A stretch of DNA of 64,000 nt from Pontixanthobacter aquaemixtae (lineage in GTDB: Bacteria > Pseudomonadota > Alphaproteobacteria > Sphingomonadales > Sphingomonadaceae): NCBI RefSeq assembly GCF_009827395.1, contig NZ_WTYX01000001.1:522001-586000 (forward strand), read 5' to 3'. Positions 8,057 to 16,504 of the stretch are shown here, in pieces; the first letter of the stretch is position 1; each line of letters begins with the position of its first letter. Position numbers and translations under genes: made by a program. Under the pieces are notes generated by a model. The model did not search any database, was not told the DNA's origin, and saw nothing but the letters and a program-made list of their open reading frames with translations.

Positions 8057-9342
8057 TTGAGGCGGCTTTCGATTGATTTTGCGTGGGCCGGCAGGCCTTC
8101 GGCCTCGGCCAGCGATATGGCTGCGGGGCCAATAGCGCGCAATGCGGCTTCGTCCAGTTCGATAAAGCTGGATCGCTTCATAAAGTCGAGCACCGACAGC
8201 CCGCTGGAAAAGCGTGCGCGGCGACCGGTTGGCAGAACATGGTTCGGGCCTGCGACGTAATCGCCAACCGCCTCTGGCGCATGGCGGCCGATGAAAATGC
8301 TTCCCGCATGGCGGATGCCATCAAACAGCGGCGAGGGGTCTTCGACCGCAAGTTCGACATGCTCCGCAGCCAGTTCGTTAGCGAGCGCGATCGACTGCGC
8401 CAGTTCGTCCACGACAATGATAACACCGTGATCCTGCCAGCTTTTCTGCGCCACCGATTTGGTCGCAAGCATGGAGGATTGCACATCAATGCGGTCTTCA
8501 ACCTGGCGGGAAAATGCCTCGTCATCGGTAATCAGGATCGATTGCGCGCTGGGATCATGTTCGGCCTGGCTGAGCAGATCGGCGGCGATCCAGTCAGGGT
8601 CGTTATTGCCATCGGCGATGACCAGAATTTCGCTCGGTCCGGCGACCATATCGATACCGACCACGCCGAAAAGTTGCCGCTTGGCCTCTGCCACAAAGGC
8701 GTTGCCTGGCCCGGTGATGACATCGACGCGTTTGATCCGTCCGGTCCCGTAAGCGAGCGCGCCCACCGCATGCGCGCCGCCAACGCGCCAGATCTCGTCG
8801 ATGCCTGCGATATGCGCGGCGGCAAGGACCAGCGGATTGACCGCACCTTTGGGCGTGGGGGTGACCACCGCAAGCCGCTTAACCCCTGCCACCTTCGCCG
8901 GGATCGCGTTCATCAACAGCGAAGAGGGGTAGGCCGCGCGGCCGCCGGGAACATACAGACCGGCCGCGTCAACCGCTTGCCACCGCGCGCCAAGGCGGAC
9001 GCCCGCATCGTCGGTATAATCGCGATCTTCGGGAAGCTGCGCCTCGTGATATGTCCGGATACGATCGGCGGCGAGCTGCAACGCATCGCGCAGGCCGGTA
9101 TCCAAACCGTCAAAGGCGGCTTTGCATTCTCCCGGGGTGATCGACCAATCGGAGTCGCTCGATAGCGTGTGCTGGTCGAAGCGCTGGGTGAGTTCGACAA
9201 GAACATCGTCGCCGCGCGAACGGACATCGCGAAGGATAGAGGCGACTTGCCCCGCCACATCGCTGCCGCTTTCGCGCCTGTCCTCGACTATCCGTCGAAA
9301 CTTCTGTGCAAAATCCGCATCGTTGATCGATAGGCTTCGCAT
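8053..9342 (-). CDS. hisD: Histidinol dehydrogenase
   Basis: A 429-residue enzyme that performs the last two oxidations of histidine synthesis (L-histidinol to L-histidine, NAD+, Zn2+). Conserved segments visible: VPGGRAAYPSSLLMNAIPAKVAGV, GTGRIKRVDVITGPGN, FGVVGIDMVAGPSEI and, toward the C-terminus, AGPNHVLPTGRRARFSSGLSVLDF. Length is typical (~430). The gene overlaps nusB by 4 bases, and its start codon shares one base with the hisG stop (TGATG), so hisG-hisD-nusB form one coupled operon. Confidence 0.97.
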   Translation of the reverse strand: MRSLSINDADFAQKFRRIVEDRRESGSDVAGQVASILRDVRSRGDDVLVELTQRFDQHTLSSDSDWSITPGECKAAFDGLDTGLRDALQLAADRIRTYHEAQLPEDRDYTDDAGVRLGARWQAVDAAGLYVPGGRAAYPSSLLMNAIPAKVAGVKRLAVVTPTPKGAVNPLVLAAAHIAGIDEIWRVGGAHAVGALAYGTGRIKRVDVITGPGNAFVAEAKRQLFGVVGIDMVAGPSEILVIADGNNDPDWIAADLLSQAEHDPSAQSILITDDEAFSRQVEDRIDVQSSMLATKSVAQKSWQDHGVIIVVDELAQSIALANELAAEHVELAVEDPSPLFDGIRHAGSIFIGRHAPEAVGDYVAGPNHVLPTGRRARFSSGLSVLDFMKRSSFIELDEAALRAIGPAAISLAEAEGLPAHAKSIESRLK

Positions 9343-9995
9343 CAGGCCGCGTCCTGAGCGGCATTGGCGCGGAAAGCTTCTACCAAAGCGGCAACGCGCG
9401 CATCGGTTTTCAGCGCCGCGCGATTGACGATCAGCCGCGCGGTGATTTCAATGATCTTGTCTTTTTCGACCAAACCGTTTTGCTTCAATGTCGCGCCGGT
9501 TGACACCAGATCGACGATACGACCTGCCAGTCCCAGGCTGGGCGCAAGCTCCATCGCGCCGTTCAATTTTACGCATTCGGCCTGAATCCCCTGCGCTTCA
9601 TAATGGCGGCGGGTGATGTTGGGATATTTGGTCGCGACGCGGATGTGGCTGGCGCCGTCCACGCTTTGCGCACCTTCCTTGGGTTCGGCAACCGCCAGGT
9701 GGCAATGGCCGATATCAAGATCAACCGGCGCATAAAGGTCAGCATAATCAAACTCTTCGATCACGTCCGAGCCAACGATTCCCACTTGCGCCGCGCCATG
9801 TGCTACAAAGGTCGCGACATCAAACGCGCGCACGCGGATCAGCCGCATATCCTCGCGCGTGGTCGCAAAGCTCAGCGACCGGTCCTTTTTGTCGTGGAAC
9901 GCATCCGCCGGAACAACACCGGCGCGCGCCATCACGGGCAAGGCCTCGTCCAGAATGCGCCCTTTGGGCACTGCGAAGGTAAGCGGGGATGTCAT
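9342..9995 (-). CDS. hisG: ATP phosphoribosyltransferase, short form
   Basis: A 217-residue catalytic subunit of the first step of histidine synthesis (ATP + PRPP). The start is ATG 9995 ([19 protein letters not shown]); an open frame continues upstream to 10268 but that part has no HisG character and would cross into the divergent gene. Motifs: [29 protein letters not shown] and the PRPP loop [12 protein letters not shown]. The protein ends right after the catalytic domain and lacks the ~80-residue regulatory domain, so it is the short form that normally needs HisZ; no hisZ is in this window. First gene of the hisG-hisD-nusB-thiL operon, divergent from the DUF2332 gene. Confidence 0.95.
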   Translation of the reverse strand: MTSPLTFAVPKGRILDEALPVMARAGVVPADAFHDKKDRSLSFATTREDMRLIRVRAFDVATFVAHGAAQVGIVGSDVIEEFDYADLYAPVDLDIGHCHLAVAEPKEGAQSVDGASHIRVATKYPNITRRHYEAQGIQAECVKLNGAMELAPSLGLAGRIVDLVSTGATLKQNGLVEKDKIIEITARLIVNRAALKTDARVAALVEAFRANAAQDAA

Positions 9996-10049
9996 AATGG
10001 GGCGGCAAATAGGCGTCGAACCGGTAAAGGGCAATGAAAAGGAAATTGC

Positions 10050-11114
10050 ATGGCTGCAAACGGAATTATGAATATTGTCGATGTGCGCGAAGCAATCGAA
10101 TGGCAGGCAACCCATGCGGAAGAAGCAGGCGCACCCAATACCGGACGGGTGGTGCGGGCGCTGTTGGCCGTGCTGGAAACGGATACTGCGGTTGGCCGCA
10201 GAATGTCGAGCTGGGAAGGGCTGAGCCTTGAGGATGCAATGCCGCTGCGGATCAATGGCGGCTTGCACAATTTGCTGCTGACCGGCGCGGATCGGCGGCT
10301 GGAGCCGGTCTATGCGGGGCTAACAACCGATCAGGCTGCGGTGGATGCCATTGTCGCCGATCTGGTGGAAACGTTTGATACACGCCTGTTGCCATGGCTC
10401 GATGGCCCCCCACAGACCAACGAAGCGGGACGGTCATGGGGCTTCATGAGCGCGCTGATGTGGCTTTCCCAGCGATTGGGGCCTAAATTCGAAATCAATG
10501 AACTGGGCGCTAGCGCGGGCGTCAACACCATGATGGACCGCTATCATTTTGATCTGGGCGGGGTGAGCGCCGGGCCCGTCAAATCACCAATGCAGATCAA
10601 ACCCGAATGGCGCGGGCCCCCGCCGCCCGATGCTCCGGTCGAGATTGCCGCTATCAGGGGATGCGATCAGGCACCGGTTGATCTGTCCGACCCCGAAGCG
10701 GCCTTGCGGCTGAAATCCTATGTCTGGCCCGAAGCCATTGCGCGCATGGGAAGGATCGAGGCTGCAATCCAGCTGGCGGGCGAGCACGCGCCCGATCTGG
10801 TCAAACAGGATGCGGGTGATTTTGTCGCCGATATGATGGCGCGGCCTCAGGAAGAAGGCGTCACGCGGGTGCTTTGCCATTCGATTGTGTGGCAATACAT
10901 TCCGGAGACGACGCGCGATGCGATCGAAGCGGCTATGCTGGAAGCGGGCGCCAAAGCCACTTCTGAAAAACCGCTCGCTTGGATCGCGCTGGAAACCAAC
11001 CGCGCGACATTCCGCCACGAGCTGCATGTCCGCTATTGGCCGGGCGGGGGCGAGGAAGTGCTGCTGGGATGCGGCCACCCCCATGGTGCATGGGCGGAAT
11101 GGTTCGGGGGTTAG
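10050..11114 (+). CDS. DUF2332 family protein
   Basis: A 354-residue cytoplasmic protein with no signal peptide. Motifs match the DUF2332 family: [23 protein letters not shown] near the N-terminus, [19 protein letters not shown] in the middle (a glycine-rich loop resembling an SAM-binding motif), [12 protein letters not shown], and a C-terminus ending [14 protein letters not shown]. The function of the family is not established; a methyltransferase-like fold is my inference from the ELGASAG loop. The ATG has AAAGGAAA just upstream as ribosome-binding site. It diverges from hisG (54-base gap) and its stop overlaps that of the convergent hydrolase gene by 4 bases. Confidence 0.85.
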   Translation: MAANGIMNIVDVREAIEWQATHAEEAGAPNTGRVVRALLAVLETDTAVGRRMSSWEGLSLEDAMPLRINGGLHNLLLTGADRRLEPVYAGLTTDQAAVDAIVADLVETFDTRLLPWLDGPPQTNEAGRSWGFMSALMWLSQRLGPKFEINELGASAGVNTMMDRYHFDLGGVSAGPVKSPMQIKPEWRGPPPPDAPVEIAAIRGCDQAPVDLSDPEAALRLKSYVWPEAIARMGRIEAAIQLAGEHAPDLVKQDAGDFVADMMARPQEEGVTRVLCHSIVWQYIPETTRDAIEAAMLEAGAKATSEKPLAWIALETNRATFRHELHVRYWPGGGEEVLLGCGHPHGAWAEWFGG

Positions 11115-12010
11115 CGCGCGGTCAAAAACGTCTCCAGCGCCGCGTTGAACTTGTCCGGTGCTTCCCAGGTTACAAAGTGACCGGAACCTTCGACTTTTTC
11201 CAGTGTCAGATCATCGACAAGGGCATCCAGCCCGTCCAGATTGGCAACGGGCAGGGCGACATCGTTCATGCCCCACACGATCAGCGTCGGGATCGCGACA
11301 TTGGGCAGCGGCGGCAGAGAATAATCAGCCGGCAATTCATAGGGCGCATCCATTGGCGGCACTTCGGCCAGCCCCGCGCGGTACCAATTGATCATCGCCA
11401 TCGCCGTATCGGGATTTGCCCACTCCTTGAGAAGCAATTTTCGTTCGGCGTCCTCCATCGACGCAGCGCCTTCGAAATCGAGAGCTTTTACCAGCAGCTG
11501 CAGCAACCCGTGCTCGCGGATCATCGCGTCATTTTCACGGTCGCGGAAATGGCGGATATACTGGCTGGCCGCGCGCTGATGCTGGTTGAGATAGAGCAGA
11601 CTGGACAGGATAAAGGGATGCGGTGCATTGGCGATGACCAGCCGCTTTATCCGGTCTTTCATCGCACCGGTCAGCGCCATCGCCCATGCGACCACACCGC
11701 CCAGATCATGGCCGACCAGCGTGAATTTTCCGACACCCAGCGCATCGGCCATATGCTCGACATCGCCCATCAATTTCTCGATCGTATATTCGCTCGCCTC
11801 TTGCGGGTTGGAAGACCCCGCATAGCCGCGCTGATTGGGCGCGATGCAGCGATAGCGGCCGGAAAAATGCGCGATCTGATGCCGCCAAGTGCGGTGGTTT
11901 TCCGGAAATCCATGGAGGAAAACCAACGTTTCGGCATCGCGCGGTCCGGTGTCGAGAACTTCCAGCTCTATTCCGGTTGGCAGTACAACGCGTGTCATAT
12001 CATCGCTCAT
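11111..12010 (-). CDS. Epoxide-hydrolase-like alpha/beta hydrolase
   Basis: A 299-residue alpha/beta hydrolase. The oxyanion motif HGFPE (33-37) and a nucleophile elbow GHDLGG with Asp102 in place of Ser point to the epoxide hydrolase/haloalkane dehalogenase branch. The charge-relay acid region (IVWGMNDVALP) and a catalytic His in GSGHFVTWE near residue 279 are present. The cap contains an HQHQRA-like, aromatic-rich region. The substrate is not predictable. The start codon overlaps the stop of the upstream SDR gene by 4 bases, so they are coupled; the SDR, BolA and hydrolase genes form one run. Confidence 0.85.
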   Translation of the reverse strand: MSDDMTRVVLPTGIELEVLDTGPRDAETLVFLHGFPENHRTWRHQIAHFSGRYRCIAPNQRGYAGSSNPQEASEYTIEKLMGDVEHMADALGVGKFTLVGHDLGGVVAWAMALTGAMKDRIKRLVIANAPHPFILSSLLYLNQHQRAASQYIRHFRDRENDAMIREHGLLQLLVKALDFEGAASMEDAERKLLLKEWANPDTAMAMINWYRAGLAEVPPMDAPYELPADYSLPPLPNVAIPTLIVWGMNDVALPVANLDGLDALVDDLTLEKVEGSGHFVTWEAPDKFNAALETFLTAR

Positions 12011-12822
12011 TCGGCGCCCTCGGCTTCCATTTGTTCCATATAGCCGCCAGCGACCAACGCTGCGACCTGATCGAAAAGCGCGTCAGGCGTGCGGCGCATT
12101 TCGGCCATCGCCTCTTCCGCACCGCGCGCGATGATGATTTCGCGCTGGCTGGCTTCGATTGCATCGATCATAGTTGTCGCAGCTTCTGCTGGCGGGATAC
12201 CGTTGTCGATCACATTGTCGCTCTTGCCGCGCTTGCTGCCATCGGCGGTCAGCGCATTGCGCGAAACATCGGTTTTAATCGATCCCGGGGCAATCACGTG
12301 CACATCAACCCCTTTGACCGACATTTCGGCCCGCAGCGCATCGGCATAACCGATCAGCCCGAATTTCGCCGCTGAATAGGCCGTGCGCATTGGCACGCCG
12401 ACTTTTCCTGCGACCGATGAAATGAACACGAATTTGCCCGAACCGCGCTCTGCCATATGTGGGAGCAGCGCTTGCGTTGCGGCAATCTGCGCGGTCAGAT
12501 CGATGTCGATGATCTCGCGATAGACCTGCATATCGGTGTGCAATGCCTGGCTGCGCTGCGAAACGCCTGCATTGGCAACAAACACATCGACATTGCCGTT
12601 CCATTGGACGGCTTTTCGGGTTGCCTCTGCAAGCGCCGCTTCGTCGCGCACATCGAAAGGCAGGATCAGGGTTTCGGTGGCGAGAGCCTCGGCGACTTCC
12701 GCCAGCCGTCCCTCATCGCGGCCCGACAAAATGATATTCGCCCCGCGCGAAGACCATTCCTTGGCCAAAGCCGTGCCAATCCCCGAGGATGCGCCCGTAA
12801 TCCAGACTGTCAGTGTGCTCAT
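12007..12822 (-). CDS. Short-chain dehydrogenase/reductase
   Basis: A 271-residue classical SDR. The nucleotide-binding motif TGASSGIG is at 9-16, the structural NAG motif at 84-86 (VANAGVS), and catalytic Ser136, Tyr149 and Lys153 lie in the ISSVAG and YSAAK segments. SGRDEGRL after beta-2 favours NADP(H). The C-terminal ~60 residues are longer than in minimal SDRs and resemble the extension of DltE-like enzymes, but the substrate is unknown. It overlaps the hydrolase gene (4 bases) downstream and the BolA-family gene (4 bases) upstream. Confidence 0.88.
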   Translation of the reverse strand: MSTLTVWITGASSGIGTALAKEWSSRGANIILSGRDEGRLAEVAEALATETLILPFDVRDEAALAEATRKAVQWNGNVDVFVANAGVSQRSQALHTDMQVYREIIDIDLTAQIAATQALLPHMAERGSGKFVFISSVAGKVGVPMRTAYSAAKFGLIGYADALRAEMSVKGVDVHVIAPGSIKTDVSRNALTADGSKRGKSDNVIDNGIPPAEAATTMIDAIEASQREIIIARGAEEAMAEMRRTPDALFDQVAALVAGGYMEQMEAEGAE

Positions 12823-13091
12823 ACATTTTCTCCCGGTGCTGATACCTTGAGCGCAAGTGCGTGTACGCGCTGCCCGGGTATATCCCCCAGCGCCGCATTT
12901 ACCATCCGCTGGCGTTGCAGCCGTGCAACGCCGTCAAACGCCGCGCTTTCGATGACAATGGTAAAGTGCGATTCCCCGCTGCCATCGTCGCCCGAATGGC
13001 CAGCATGCGAGGCGCTGTCGTTGATTATTTCCAGCTTTGTCGGGGCAAATGCTCCGGTCAGAAGCTCCCGCATTTTATCGGCTACGCTCAT
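12819..13091 (-). CDS. BolA family protein
   Basis: A 90-residue BolA-type protein. I chose ATG 13091 (MSVADKMRELLTGAF), which has AAGGA about 10 bases upstream; a longer open frame starts at 13133 without support. Family marks: LEIINDSASHAGH, HFTIVIESAAFDG, LQRQRMVNAALG and IHALALKV-like VHALALKV at the C-terminus. BolA proteins bind [2Fe-2S] clusters with monothiol glutaredoxins and can act in iron trafficking or regulation. In alphaproteobacteria the gene usually sits beside a J-domain gene, as here (divergent, 54-base gap). Confidence 0.92.
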   Translation of the reverse strand: MSVADKMRELLTGAFAPTKLEIINDSASHAGHSGDDGSGESHFTIVIESAAFDGVARLQRQRMVNAALGDIPGQRVHALALKVSAPGENV

Positions 13092-13144
13092 CCGGTTCAG
13101 ATCCTTGTTTGCATTTCGCGGCTTAACCCCCATTTTAGGGCGCT

Positions 13145-13732
13145 ATGCGCGGTGACAGGTTTCATGGTCGGTTTGAAGGGGAGGGGCAAGAATGTCACGC
13201 GCCGGGATGCACCGAAGCTGGGGAATTCCGCGCGCCTGGCCCCAAGGCCGCCGGTTTCGACGGACCGGGCAATTATCTCTGGTTCTGTCTCGACCATATC
13301 CGTGAATTCAACGCCGGCTATGACTGGTTTGAGGGAATGAATTCCGAAGAAATATTCGCCGCGCAATCTCCACTGGCGGGATGGCGAAACCAGAGCCGTG
13401 CATTCAGACCCGATGCCGGGATCGATGGTATGCCGCGCTGGGCCGATTTCGATGATCCGCTCGATGCGATCAGCGGGCGCGCTGCCAGCATCAAGAAACG
13501 CGCTGCCGGAAATATGACGGATTTTGGCCGCTTCACCCCGCGCGAACAGGAAGCGCTGACCGTGATGGGGCTGGAAACGGATATTGACCGTGCCCAGCTA
13601 CGCCGCCGCTATTCGCAGCTCGTTCGCCAATATCACCCTGACCGCAATGGCGGCGATCGCAGCCACGAGGCCCGCCTGGGCAAAGTGGTGGAAGCCTATC
13701 AATTGCTTAAGGAAAGCCGCGCTTTCGCTTAG
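13145..13732 (+). CDS. J-domain (DnaJ-like) protein with N-terminal Cys/His motif
   Basis: A 195-residue protein with a C-terminal J-domain (about 135-193), including the Hsp70-activating HPD at 164-166 (YHPDRNGGD). It lacks the Gly/Phe, zinc-finger and substrate domains of DnaJ. The N-terminal part carries Cys17, Cys22, Cys48 and His51 (C-x4-C ... FCLDH), which could hold a metal; this is my inference. The gene is divergent from bolA, the common alphaproteobacterial arrangement in which cobS follows; here seven bases-to-gene units (GST, VOC, DUF1428, DUF2236) separate it from cobS. Its stop overlaps the convergent GST gene by 4 bases. Confidence 0.9.
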   Translation: MRGDRFHGRFEGEGQECHAPGCTEAGEFRAPGPKAAGFDGPGNYLWFCLDHIREFNAGYDWFEGMNSEEIFAAQSPLAGWRNQSRAFRPDAGIDGMPRWADFDDPLDAISGRAASIKKRAAGNMTDFGRFTPREQEALTVMGLETDIDRAQLRRRYSQLVRQYHPDRNGGDRSHEARLGKVVEAYQLLKESRAFA

Positions 13733-14364
13733 TTTTTGGCAGCTTCGGCCTCTGCTATTAGCGCCATGTCGATGGCTTTCGCTTCCTTATAGTTGGGCCG
13801 GTCGCGCAGTCGCTGCGCATAGGCAGAAAATGCATCGCGTTCCGGTATCGAACCGAATTGCAGCCCCCAATCGATCTGGCTGCCGACATAGACATCGGCC
13901 ATCGTAAATCTGTCCCCACAGACAAAGTCGCGCCCGCTCATCAGCGTTTCGAACGCGTCGATTGCCATATCGTAATTGCCGAACCCCGTGGTCATCGCTT
14001 TGTCCGGGGCAACATCCCATTCCATCGCCTTGCACAGGATCGCTTGCTCAATTGGCCCCGCGGCAAAAAACAGGCGCCGGAAATAATCGGCTTTCTCGTG
14101 CTCGCCGGGAAGCAGGCCGGCATCGGGGTGCATCTCGGCCAGATAGTGGCAGATCGCCGCCGCCTCGGTCACGACATGGTCGTGCCCGCTATGATGATGC
14201 ACCAGCGTCGGCACTTTGCCGAGCGGGTTGGCATCGAGCAGGCTCTGCGGTTTGTTTGCCCAATCGACCAGCTTGGTTGCATAATCTGCGCCGGCTTCGT
14301 GCAGTGCCCAGCGGACAATCTGCCCGCGCGACATCGGGTTGGTGAAGAATGTGAAGTCCGCCAT
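13729..14364 (-). CDS. Glutathione S-transferase family protein
   Basis: A 211-residue cytosolic GST. The N-terminal thioredoxin-like domain begins FTFFTNPMSRGQIVRWALHEAG, with the cis-Pro motif GKVPTLV and the glutathione-contacting TEAAAICHYLA segment. The C-terminal helical domain carries RDFVCGDRFTMADVYVGSQ, the conserved N-capping box. This spelling of the N-terminus is typical of bacterial GSTs without a catalytic Tyr at position 6-7. It follows the two-domain VOC gene by 3 bases in the same direction and probably shares its transcript. Confidence 0.92.
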   Translation of the reverse strand: MADFTFFTNPMSRGQIVRWALHEAGADYATKLVDWANKPQSLLDANPLGKVPTLVHHHSGHDHVVTEAAAICHYLAEMHPDAGLLPGEHEKADYFRRLFFAAGPIEQAILCKAMEWDVAPDKAMTTGFGNYDMAIDAFETLMSGRDFVCGDRFTMADVYVGSQIDWGLQFGSIPERDAFSAYAQRLRDRPNYKEAKAIDMALIAEAEAAKN

Positions 14365-14367
14365 CGC

Positions 14368-15150
14368 CTAACTGCCCTTCGCCCCGATGAGAGAGAAGAA
14401 GGCGCCTTGCGGGTCAAATCCTTGCACGATGTAGTCGCCGCCTGGAATTTCCATCGGGCCATTGACGATCTGCGCACCGTTGCTTTCGGCAAGGGTTTTT
14501 GCCGCGAGAATTTCGGGCACGCGAAAATAGAATGCCCAAAGCGAAACGGGCATTTCGTCGGGCTTCTTCATCATCGCGCCGAGCCCGTAATCATCTTGCT
14601 GGTACATCTGGTAGAGACCAATCGGCCCCATATCCATCGCATCACCCTTTTCCCATCCGAACAGACCGCGATAGAATGTGTCTGCTGCGTCAGGATCGGA
14701 TGTCGCCAGTTCGTTCCAAGCGCAAACCCCTTCGCGCGGGGTGTGTTTGGCAAATGCATCGCTTGGCTGGCCCGATCGGTCGTCAATTACATAGAAAGGC
14801 GCGCCTTGCGGATCGGCGAGCATCGCGAAAGGCCCGACATCGGGGACTTCGCCGCCTTCCATAAACACATGGCCGCCAGCGCCGCGCGCTTGCTCGACCG
14901 CCGCGGGAACATCATCAACGCGCACATAGCCGACCCAAGATGCCCGCGCGCCGTGATCTTCCATCGCCTTGGTCATTTTCAGGAAACCGCCGACTTGCGC
15001 ATCGCCCGCTTTGAAAGAACGGTAATCCTGCCCGTTAAAGCCCGCTTCCTCGAACTCCCAGCCCAGCAGCCCGCCATAAAATGTCTGCGCTGCATCGGGA
15101 TCGGGCGTCATCAATTCGTACCAAACGAAATCACCATGTTTGTCTGCCAT
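14368..15150 (-). CDS. Two-domain VOC (glyoxalase-like) protein
   Basis: A 260-residue protein made of two tandem VOC domains (roughly 5-120 and 130-258), each opening with the same pattern: FVWYELMTPDPDAAQTFYGGLLGW and CAWNELATSDPDAADTFYRGLFGW. FAMLADPQGAPFYV ends the first repeat. The start ATG 15150 is preceded by GAGGAG, favouring it over a frame that stays open to 15165. Such tandem VOC proteins are often annotated as glyoxalase/bleomycin-resistance-like without known substrate. It is placed between DUF1428 (11 bases upstream) and the GST gene, in one likely operon. Confidence 0.88.
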   Translation of the reverse strand: MADKHGDFVWYELMTPDPDAAQTFYGGLLGWEFEEAGFNGQDYRSFKAGDAQVGGFLKMTKAMEDHGARASWVGYVRVDDVPAAVEQARGAGGHVFMEGGEVPDVGPFAMLADPQGAPFYVIDDRSGQPSDAFAKHTPREGVCAWNELATSDPDAADTFYRGLFGWEKGDAMDMGPIGLYQMYQQDDYGLGAMMKKPDEMPVSLWAFYFRVPEILAAKTLAESNGAQIVNGPMEIPGGDYIVQGFDPQGAFFSLIGAKGS

Positions 15151-15161
15151 TGTTGCTCTCC

Positions 15162-15518
15162 TCAATCGCGTCCGAGTGTATAGATCGGCGTGAAACCGCC
15201 ATAGATGAGCCGCTTTCCGGCAAAGGGCATGTCTTCGGGCGGTTCCATCTCTTCATTCTCTTCCATTTGCTTGGCGGCTTGATCGCAAGTGGCCTTGTCC
15301 GGCCAGACGACCCAGGAAAAGACGATCTGTTCGCCTTCTTCGGCTTTCACAGCTTTGCGAAAATCGGTGTGCTCGCCTTCGGGCACATCCTGCTCGATTG
15401 CCTCGACAATTTCGAGAGCGCCATAGCGCTGGAACATCTCACCGGCCTGTTTGGCCATGGCGAGATAGGCATCCTTCTTGCCCGGCAGAACGGGAACAAC
15501 GAAACCCTGAATATACAT
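15162..15518 (-). CDS. DUF1428 family protein
   Basis: A 118-residue dimeric alpha-beta barrel-type protein. It matches the DUF1428 (YbaA-like) family: an N-terminus of the form YIQGFVVPVLPGKKDAYLAMA, then WVVWPDKATCDQA, and the C-terminal PFAGKRLIYGGFTPI. The family has no assigned reaction. Upstream on the minus strand GAGAGGAGAGACTC gives a good ribosome-binding site. It is the first gene of the DUF1428-VOC-GST run. Confidence 0.92.
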   Translation of the reverse strand: MYIQGFVVPVLPGKKDAYLAMAKQAGEMFQRYGALEIVEAIEQDVPEGEHTDFRKAVKAEEGEQIVFSWVVWPDKATCDQAAKQMEENEEMEPPEDMPFAGKRLIYGGFTPIYTLGRD

Positions 15519-15568
15519 GAGTCTCTCCTCTCCGCTTCAACATAGCACAAATGCGGGGATCGCCGCGC

Positions 15569-16414
15569 TCAATTTTGGCGGAATGCCCATCGCAACGTCC
15601 GGCCCACCGTATGCGCCGCGATTTTCGTTGGAAGCAGCGACAGGCGTGGCTGTTTCAGCCCGAGCATCGGCCGGGCAAAAGGCGGGAGGAGATCGACCGC
15701 CGCTGTGCCGAGCATGGTCTGGATCCCGGGCGGCGTGCCTTCTGGGCGCTGATTGAGTACCAGATCGGCAACTTCGCGCGCTTCAGCCGAAGGTTTGAGA
15801 TCGGCGCGCATTTCTGCAAACAGCGCCTCGGCCTCGGACTTTGTCTCCGGCACCGGATCTGCGCCCAGCATTCGCGCGATCACCGCGAACTGGCGAAAAT
15901 ATTCGTCTTGCTCTGCGCGCGGCATCGCGGGCCTGACATATTGAATATAGGCCTCAAGAAAACTGAGCCCGCCGGCAACATGCACCCACGCCAGCGTCCG
16001 CGGGTCCTGCGCGGAATAGGGTGTGCCGTCGGGCAGTGAACCGTTCACTTGCGTGTGAATGCGGTTTACCCGGCTGACAATCTCCGCCGCATCATCGCGG
16101 TGGCCGAATGTTGTGACCGCGATGAAGCGCGCGGTCCGGCGCAATCGCCCATGCATATCTTCGCGAAAATTCGAATGGTCGAGCACACCCTGCAAGGCAG
16201 CGGGGTGGAGCATTTGCAACAACAGGCTGCGGATTCCGCCGATCATCATCGATACCGCATCGGCATGGACCATGCGGATCGGGGTATCTTTTGCAAACAG
16301 CGCTTCGTCGGACGGCGGAACCGGCTCTTGCCCTGCATCCACATCGTTAAAAACCGCGCGGACCCGGTCAACAAGCTTCTGGCGGATTCGATCTGATGGC
16401 CGCATTGTTGGCAT
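15569..16414 (-). CDS. DUF2236 / MpaB-like oxygenase family protein
   Basis: A 281-residue protein of the DUF2236 (latex-clearing-protein/MpaB, b-type heme) family. Typical segments: MMIGGIRSLLLQMLHPAALQGVLDHS, RRTARFIAVTTFGHRDDA, VNRIHTQVNG and PRTLAWVHVAGGLSFLEAY, the last with the His that ligates heme in characterised members. I chose the ATG at 16414; the frame is open to 16477. Family members oxidise or cleave diverse hydrophobic compounds; the substrate is unknown. It stands alone, divergent from cobS. Confidence 0.83.
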   Translation of the reverse strand: MPTMRPSDRIRQKLVDRVRAVFNDVDAGQEPVPPSDEALFAKDTPIRMVHADAVSMMIGGIRSLLLQMLHPAALQGVLDHSNFREDMHGRLRRTARFIAVTTFGHRDDAAEIVSRVNRIHTQVNGSLPDGTPYSAQDPRTLAWVHVAGGLSFLEAYIQYVRPAMPRAEQDEYFRQFAVIARMLGADPVPETKSEAEALFAEMRADLKPSAEAREVADLVLNQRPEGTPPGIQTMLGTAAVDLLPPFARPMLGLKQPRLSLLPTKIAAHTVGRTLRWAFRQN

Positions 16415-16504
16415 GGTGTGAAAATACACTAATCCACCGGCAAGGGAATGTTCGCCTTTCACGGCTTGCAGCCGCACGCATGCGCGTCTAGGCGTTCCCG
16501 CGAT

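Noticed and set aside
9996-10268. Extended N-terminus of hisG up to 10268
   Set aside because: The extra 91 residues have no HisG similarity and overlap the divergent DUF2332 gene, which has its own ribosome-binding site.
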